From NCBI GenBank assembly GCA_009733575.1, contig ML769633.1, positions 1-64,000 on the forward strand: a DNA stretch of 64,000 bases, in the 5' to 3' direction. Origin of the DNA: Gymnopus androsaceus JB14. Lineage: Eukaryota; Basidiomycota; Agaricomycetes; Agaricales; Omphalotaceae. Below the pieces are notes generated by a model. That model saw nothing but the letters and a program-made list of their open reading frames with translations. It made no database searches and was not told the DNA's origin. The position numbers and the translations under genes are program-made. Positions 58,770 to 64,000 of this stretch are shown one piece after another; the first letter of the stretch is position 1; each line of letters opens with the position of its first letter.

Positions 58770-59275
58770 AAGCGTTTTGGGAAATATATTATTTCAATCC
58801 TTAAGGGAAATGTACTTTTTCAGAAGAATACCAAAAGTAAACATTTCTTAGGGTTTAATAAAGAAATAAATTCAGACAATTTGAAGTTGAAATTTTCTTC
58901 AAAATTTCCGAAACGACATTGTTTCGGACAGGATCTGAACCAATCAGCTTCAGCCAGACCGAGAATATAGATTGCCGAAGCCGGCCGAAGTATTTTATTT
59001 CAGGTCAGCTGAAATGGTAGCTGTCGCCATTTCAGCTGACCAGAAATGAAACACTTCGGCCGGCTTCGGTAGTGTCTATTTTTGGGTTAGCTGAAATGAA
59101 TTACTTCATGTCCTGTGTGAAAAATGTTGTTTTGAAAATTCACAGAAACTTCAAACTTAAAATGGTCTGAATTTGTTTCCTTCTGTAGTTCAATGAGATA
59201 TTTATTTTCTGTATTCCTCTGAAATAGTCCATTTCCCTTATCTATTGAAATAATTTATATCTATAGTACTTCAAC
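58770..59275. mobile_element. Foldback element (~500 bp)
   Basis: Two long inverted arms meet near 59030. The inner 45 bp are nearly perfect (CCGAAGCCGGCCGAAG, CAGCTGAAATGG). The outer arms share AATTCAGAC, GGAAATG and ATTATTTCAAT words. No coding sequence, and target duplications are not evident. Confidence 0.75.
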
Positions 59276-59676
59276 TCAGCCTATGGCACCCCATTTATTT
59301 ACAAACCATTACTATCATAATAAATTACAATGTCTACAAATTCCTCTAGTTGTAAGTGGACTAGTTTACAAAATGTCTACCAGTTGTAGGTCAACGCCCA
59401 CCAAAATCTGCTCGGACTTTTCTATCCCAATTAGTTTGCTGACTACATGCTTGTTCTAAGTCCCAATTCGATTGAGCATAATCCTAATGAGTTGGAAATT
59501 GGGTCAAAATTGAAAAATGGCTGAAATTCAATACTAATTTCAATACTAACCTCAATTCTGATCCCCTTTTTCATTTATTGGGTTTTTTTACCACATAACT
59601 TTACCAAACATATTTTTCCTGTGCGTATTGCATGTCAAATACAAACTAGATGTACATATATAAGTAGATGATTTGG
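59276..59676. other. No gene seen
   Basis: AT-rich spacer between the foldback and the KDZ relic. Confidence 0.5.
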
Positions 59677-62330
59677 CTATGCTAAAACGTACTCCAATTC
59701 ATCAAGGGATATACCTCCGGGACCCATGCTGAGTTTATCCAAGATGCTTGCCCACTTGCTCCTGCAAGATATAGCTAGGTTTCTTTGCAACAATGTCTGC
59801 CAAGCAGCATACACAGTCTGTCCTTCAATCACTTCCAGAGTCATATCACGAAATTGCGCCCTGAGGCTGTTGGTGGTGCAATTCTCCCACTCTACCACTT
59901 GTTTTTCGAATGTTGCAAGGGACCATTGCATCTCTTCTTGGATGAGAAGACACTCTTCTTGCCATTGGTGAGCTCTGGCAGAGGCCTTATACCAAACAAT
60001 CCTCAAACCTGAGAAAGAAGTGAGTAAACTAACTGTTGATACAAGATAAGACTTACTGTCATGAATCGCCTCATCATCCTTATCATTTACACCTGTAGCA
60101 CACCAGATCCGAGACAATCTGACATCCATCTCCTGTTCATTGTTAAGAGCATCTTGTTCAATCCCACGAATATCCCCTGGAGAAAGTTTTTGCAGTTCGC
60201 TAGCAACACAACCAACATCACCAGCATACTTCTCCACCATAGCAAAAGACACCCTGTATTTGGCTGCACTTACATTGATCTTAGCAGAAATTGCATTGAT
60301 GGTCTGGCTGCTCTTTGTTACATTATACTGACCATGCAGGTACTTCAGCTTGTATGGTTAGGCCTGTGCACAAAATGCTTTTGTATCTGTTCAAGTGCAT
60401 CATGGCAGCACGCAAACTGCAATTGCCATTCAATATCCAGTAAGACCTTAGAACACATTCCGCCACAATTGATGACTTCAGATAGCAGGAGTAGGGGAAT
60501 ATTCCAAAGTGCACTACTTCCTGGCTTTGAGTTAAGCTGGTCACACAGGATGACCACATGAGGTATATGAAGGCATTGGGCTTCAAAGAATGTATCCATT
60601 TGACTAAGTATGCTGAAGCCACAATCTGAAAGTTGTGCCTTTGGCAAGTCTATTGGATGCAGGCTTTGATGCTGGAGTCCCATTTGAAACATTGACTATG
60701 AAAAAAAATCAAAAGTGAGTAATCAACATGACCAACTAAATCCAAGTAAAGACTCACATAACTTCCTCTAGATCTCAACAAGAGCAGTTGCAGATACTGA
60801 CCCTTTGATCACTATCTTCCCAAAGTCCGCTTTCATACACTCTTCCTCCTCTAACACAAGCTCCAACTGCACACGATGACCAGTAGCAGCTGTTAAACAC
60901 CCATTAATCAGTTAGAACATAATGTAAAGATGAAGTTGTACTTACATTGAACTTTGGGCACAAATGGATTAGGCTTCTTATTATTGGGCTCCCAAGCCTT
61001 CACCCCATTGCTTCACAAACTCGGGCTGAATGTTCTTGGTCAAGTCCTTCAGAGCTTTGACTTGTACCGGCCTATTCTCCAAAGCCTCTTCTGCACAATC
61101 TATCAAGTAAGATGCTACAGACTGAGGGTAAGAATGAAAGAGAGGGTATGAAATAAGGAAACACATACATAAAGTTATGGTCTTCCGCTAATTCCAATCA
61201 CCAAAGTGCTCATTTAACATATCCCAATGCAAGCCTGGTCCCATCTTTTTTGTACTACCTGCCAAGCTATTTGAAACTGACCAAGCACATTCTGGGCCCT
61301 CTGCATCAGTCTGACCAATGCCAGGTGCCCAATTGAAGGAGAAAAGGTTTGGCATTGCTCAATATGAGCATTGAGATGGAACTTGGGCACCAGTAACTGG
61401 AATGCACTGCAAGGCTGGGTTGGATGAAAAGCCACAGGGTACATCTGGAGATGGTTGAAGAGATGAACACCCCAGTGGCACATAATGTCGTATCCGCTGG
61501 TGATAAGCTTCAGTGTCTTGTACATCATAGACCAACACCAGACATAATCCAGGTTGATTTGCCTATACACAAGTTTGAGCAATACAACAATATAGCTTGC
61601 AAGTAAATGTACTATTTGCCATAACGTATATTGCATTTTGACCCAGGTCAAAAGCAATCATGCCTAGTGCAAACACAGATGTTATTCCTTGGGCAGTAAG
61701 ATTCTTCTCTCGCTGACTATTTGATTCATGAATGGCTTTGTGATCAGTGCAAATGGGTTTTGTTGGAGGCAGTTTCTTATTGTATTTGGTGATATGTGCC
61801 ATAAAATCGGGTTGATGAACAAAGAATGTGGCCCCCCTGTTGAATCCTGGATCCTGCTCCTCTGAGGAAGCGTTCAATCTGACACAATCCATATTCGCAT
61901 CTTGAGCAGTAAATAGTTTGTAGATGAAGCTAAAAATGGTGTTAGAAGATTGAACTGGAGAATGAAAACTATGTTCACCTTTTTGATGGATGAGCCAACT
62001 CATAATCCAGAGGAAGATTTATGTTGGGATAAGGACATGCAGGACAAATGACGGCAAGATCCCCCATTTGAACACTATCACATCCATTTGGATACTGGCC
62101 TCTTCCGTGTAGCTTGTACAAGCAGACTGTTTGCCACTGTGAGGTAGCGTGCATGAATTCTTGAAGATGATTCTAAACCAAAAGAACGGAGTAAGCACAG
62201 GAATAGCAAACAGTGAGCTGAAAGGTACTGGCGGAACCCCCAATCCAATATTGTCTGTGAGCTGCTCCAATGTCTCATAGAATTCAGAGCTGGATGTCTT
62301 TGTCATTAGATTCAGCATGTGAAGCAATTA
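59677..62330 (-). pseudogene. KDZ transposase with N-terminal cysteine cluster, degenerate
   Basis: Minus strand. EFYETLEQLTDNIGLGVPP (about 62290) joins across an intron (about 62252-62197) to NHLQEFMHATSQWQ, then LHGRGQYPNGCDSVQMGDLA and VICPACPYPNINLPLDY (about 62060-62000). Core: DPGFNRGATFFVHQPDF and GITSVFA (61860-61670), YDIMCHW and PKFHLNAHIEQCQ (61490-61350), then, in another frame, GQTDAEGPECAWSVSN and GSTKKMGPG (61322-61230). TAG at 61198-61200 replaces an expected Trp after FGDWN. C-terminal blocks NVTKSSQTINAISAKINV, LRIVWYKASARAHQWQEE and LDELEYVLA follow to 59677. The order and motifs are those of basidiomycete KDZ transposases. Confidence 0.78.
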
Positions 62331-62375
62331 TTGAGGGAGTCATTCTAGAGCATCAGTCTGACGAAACAGTCAACC

Positions 62376-63344
62376 CGGGTAGACTACCCACCCATCATAT
62401 AAGGTGTGTAGCTACCCCAACCTGGGGTGGCTACCCATTTTTCTCCAAGTTGACTTGGGTAGCTACCTATCATGTCATGTCACGCAGTGCCTGGGGTCTT
62501 GCCTAGGTAGCTACCCATGGTTTTTTTGTGGTTTTTTTCTTGCAGTTTGGGGAGCATTTTACACTACTTGACTATGTTTGACAGTGTGAATGTGGGTATA
62601 TTACTTCAAGCAATATGAGCTACTAACTTGGGTAGCTACCCACTTGGTTGCATATCATCTACCAGTTACCTGTATTTGTTTGATTATCATGCATTGGATA
62701 TATTTAATAAACCACTTAACTACTATTGACATTTGAAAGTAATAGACATAGTGGGTAGCTACCCACTTTTTTGTATGAATACTGGTTTACATAGCTTAAT
62801 TAATTTCACTCTATTTGATATATTTAGCACACCACTTCAATACTATTAAACATAGTGGGTAGATACCCGCTTATGAGCTATTTGCATAGACATTCAACTC
62901 ATGCATATCATTGATGCAGAAACCATGAACTATACAAGTCTGTTCTGTTACACTTTCATTTGAAAACTTGTATATATAATATATACTCATACTGTGTAGC
63001 TGCCCACCACTATATAAGTCCATCTGCTACATGAACTCATTCATGGACTTGTATAAATGGCTTGTACTGGGTAGCTACCTTATCCACTAATTTTTTTTTT
63101 TTTTTGAGGTGTATATGTCCATATCAAGGACATTACACAATATATAGACCCACATTACTTCCACCAATAGTGTGGGTAGTTACCCACATTAAACTAACAT
63201 TAATTTGCATTAGGGGTAGCTACCCACCTTAATTTTTATGAAGGGTAGCTACCTAGCTTAATTTTCATTAGGGGTAGCTATCCAACTTAATTTTCATTAG
63301 GGGTAGCTACCCAACTTAATTTTTATTAGGGGTAGCTACCTAAC
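62376..63344. repeat. GGGTAGCTACCC palindrome array
   Basis: I count about sixteen copies of GGGTAGCTACCC or one- to two-base variants in 970 bp, unevenly spaced at first and then in a tandem tail of 29-30-bp units from about 63211 (TTAATTTTCATTAGGGGTAGCTACC). It lies between two KDZ relics, next to the 5' end of one. No ORF. Confidence 0.85.
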
Positions 63345-63445
63345 TTATTGTTCATAATGTGAATAATGGCTTAGCGTGTTTTTAATGCAAATAATAACAT
63401 TCAAGTAGCTGGCTACAAATCTGATGTACCAGAAGCCTGCATATC

Positions 63446-63989
63446 TCAATAGTCTTCAGTAATTCTAAGACTATCCAAATGCTCAATGGGAAGTACATCA
63501 GCCTCTGCTTCAAACTCCACATCATACTCATACCCTGCTTCTTCAACAATTTCTATTCCTCCTCCCAGAACATGAACGGCTCTGTACTCAGCAAGATCCT
63601 TACCTAACGGACCCCACTCAGGCAATCCCTCTTTGGCAGGAACACCCACAAGAGTTTGTTCCCCAACAACAAACAAATGACATAATTCACGTTTCTTCAA
63701 AGTCAACTGATGTTCCACAGCTGCATTGGACACTTGATAAAATAAAGGTGAGATCACAAGTCACAGTCTGACGGAATAGCCACTCACTATGTCCAATTGC
63801 TGCATTCATGACACGCCATTCCTCATTGAACCACAATTGCAAGGCACTCTGCTCCTTTAGCAGCCGTGCCTGCTCTTCGATGCAATGATCTCCATTGTTC
63901 ATTGCCTGTATTCCCACTTGTACCTTTTCATTGCACAGCCAAAGCAGAGGGTCTGTGTCATCTCCCTCCTCCTCATACCCTATCCCCAT
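63446..63989 (-). pseudogene. KDZ-type transposase C-terminal part, cut by the window edge
   Basis: Two exons on the minus strand (to about 63788, and from 63733). PLLWLCNEKVQVGIQAMNN, LQLWFNEEWRVMNAAI, then EHQLTLKKRELCHLFVV and LPEWGPLGKDLAEYRAV resemble the C-terminal helical end of some basidiomycete KDZ proteins. Stop at 63446. Family assignment is less certain than for the other relics, because the catal​ytic core is outside the window. It is called a pseudogene only because it is partial here. Confidence 0.5.
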
Positions 63990-64000
63990 GTTGAGCCAGA

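Noticed and set aside
62376..63344. CRISPR or telomere-like interpretation of the GGTAGCTACC array
   Set aside because: The repeated unit is a palindrome with irregular spacing and not a telomeric G-rich strand repeat.

Overview
The window looks like nuclear DNA of an agaricomycete (mushroom-forming) basidiomycete. Genes are split by many introns of about 45-65 bp with GT..AG ends. There are several Kyakuja/Dileera/Zisupton (KDZ) transposase relics, a fungal-type TET/JBP dioxygenase pseudogene, a DIRS-like tyrosine-recombinase retroelement, two uncharacterised gene families that I recall as expanded in Agaricomycetes, and an aryl-alcohol-oxidase-like GMC flavoprotein. The species cannot be told from the sequence. 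Most of the window is accessory, transposon-packed DNA. The clearest intact host-type gene is the nine-exon GMC oxidoreductase at 56275-58481.

Layout. 0.36-1.3 kb: a non-autonomous hAT-like element. 1.7-7.5 kb (minus): a DIRS-like element (gag-like ORF, RT, RNase H, tyrosine recombinase), split inside the RNase H by a 1.82-kb solo LTR. 8.3-9.1 kb: a KDZ C-terminal relic, followed by a higher-order minisatellite. 11.9-12.6 kb: a solo LTR of a second family. 12.7-15.6 kb (minus) and 16.0-17.7 kb (plus): a KDZ transposase and a TET/JBP dioxygenase arranged head to head, followed by three small multi-exon genes up to 21 kb. 21.4-23.1 kb: another KDZ C-terminal relic. 23.8-27.3 kb: a long inverted-repeat element with a 604-N gap, whose right half is badly inflated in homopolymers. 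27.6-32.5 kb: two genes of the uncharacterised families. 32.8-33.9 kb: the second LTR of the 12-kb family. 34.1-34.6 kb: a foldback. 35.1-37.7 kb: a Fot1/Pogo element with TIRs and TA duplications. 38.2-43.4 kb: a composite long-TIR element holding a nested foldback, a Copia scrap, GGTACCTG arrays and an unknown multi-exon gene. 44.2-44.7 kb: a dense row of perfect hairpins. 47.2-51.4 kb: two MULE-like elements with 9-bp target duplications, one split by another copy of the first solo LTR. 51.4-52.5 kb: a three-level nest of MITEs. 54.4-55.1 kb: three more hairpins and a TTAA-flanked MITE. 56.3-58.5 kb: the GMC gene. 58.8-59.3 kb: a foldback. 59.7-64 kb (minus): two more KDZ relics separated by a 1-kb array of the palindrome GGGTAGCTACCC.

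How the parts relate. Nearly all coding material belongs to mobile elements in decay. Several lesions (two TGA codons and a probable Arg-to-Cys change in the TET gene, TGA/TAG in the Pogo transposase, TAG in a KDZ) are C-to-T type transitions, consistent with cytosine methylation followed by deamination. That is an inference. KDZ-TET/JBP association is established for basidiomycetes. The least explained features are the hairpin rows and the two palindrome arrays beside transposon genes. Coordinates of element ends, TSDs and exon junctions were read by eye; identities were not computed.
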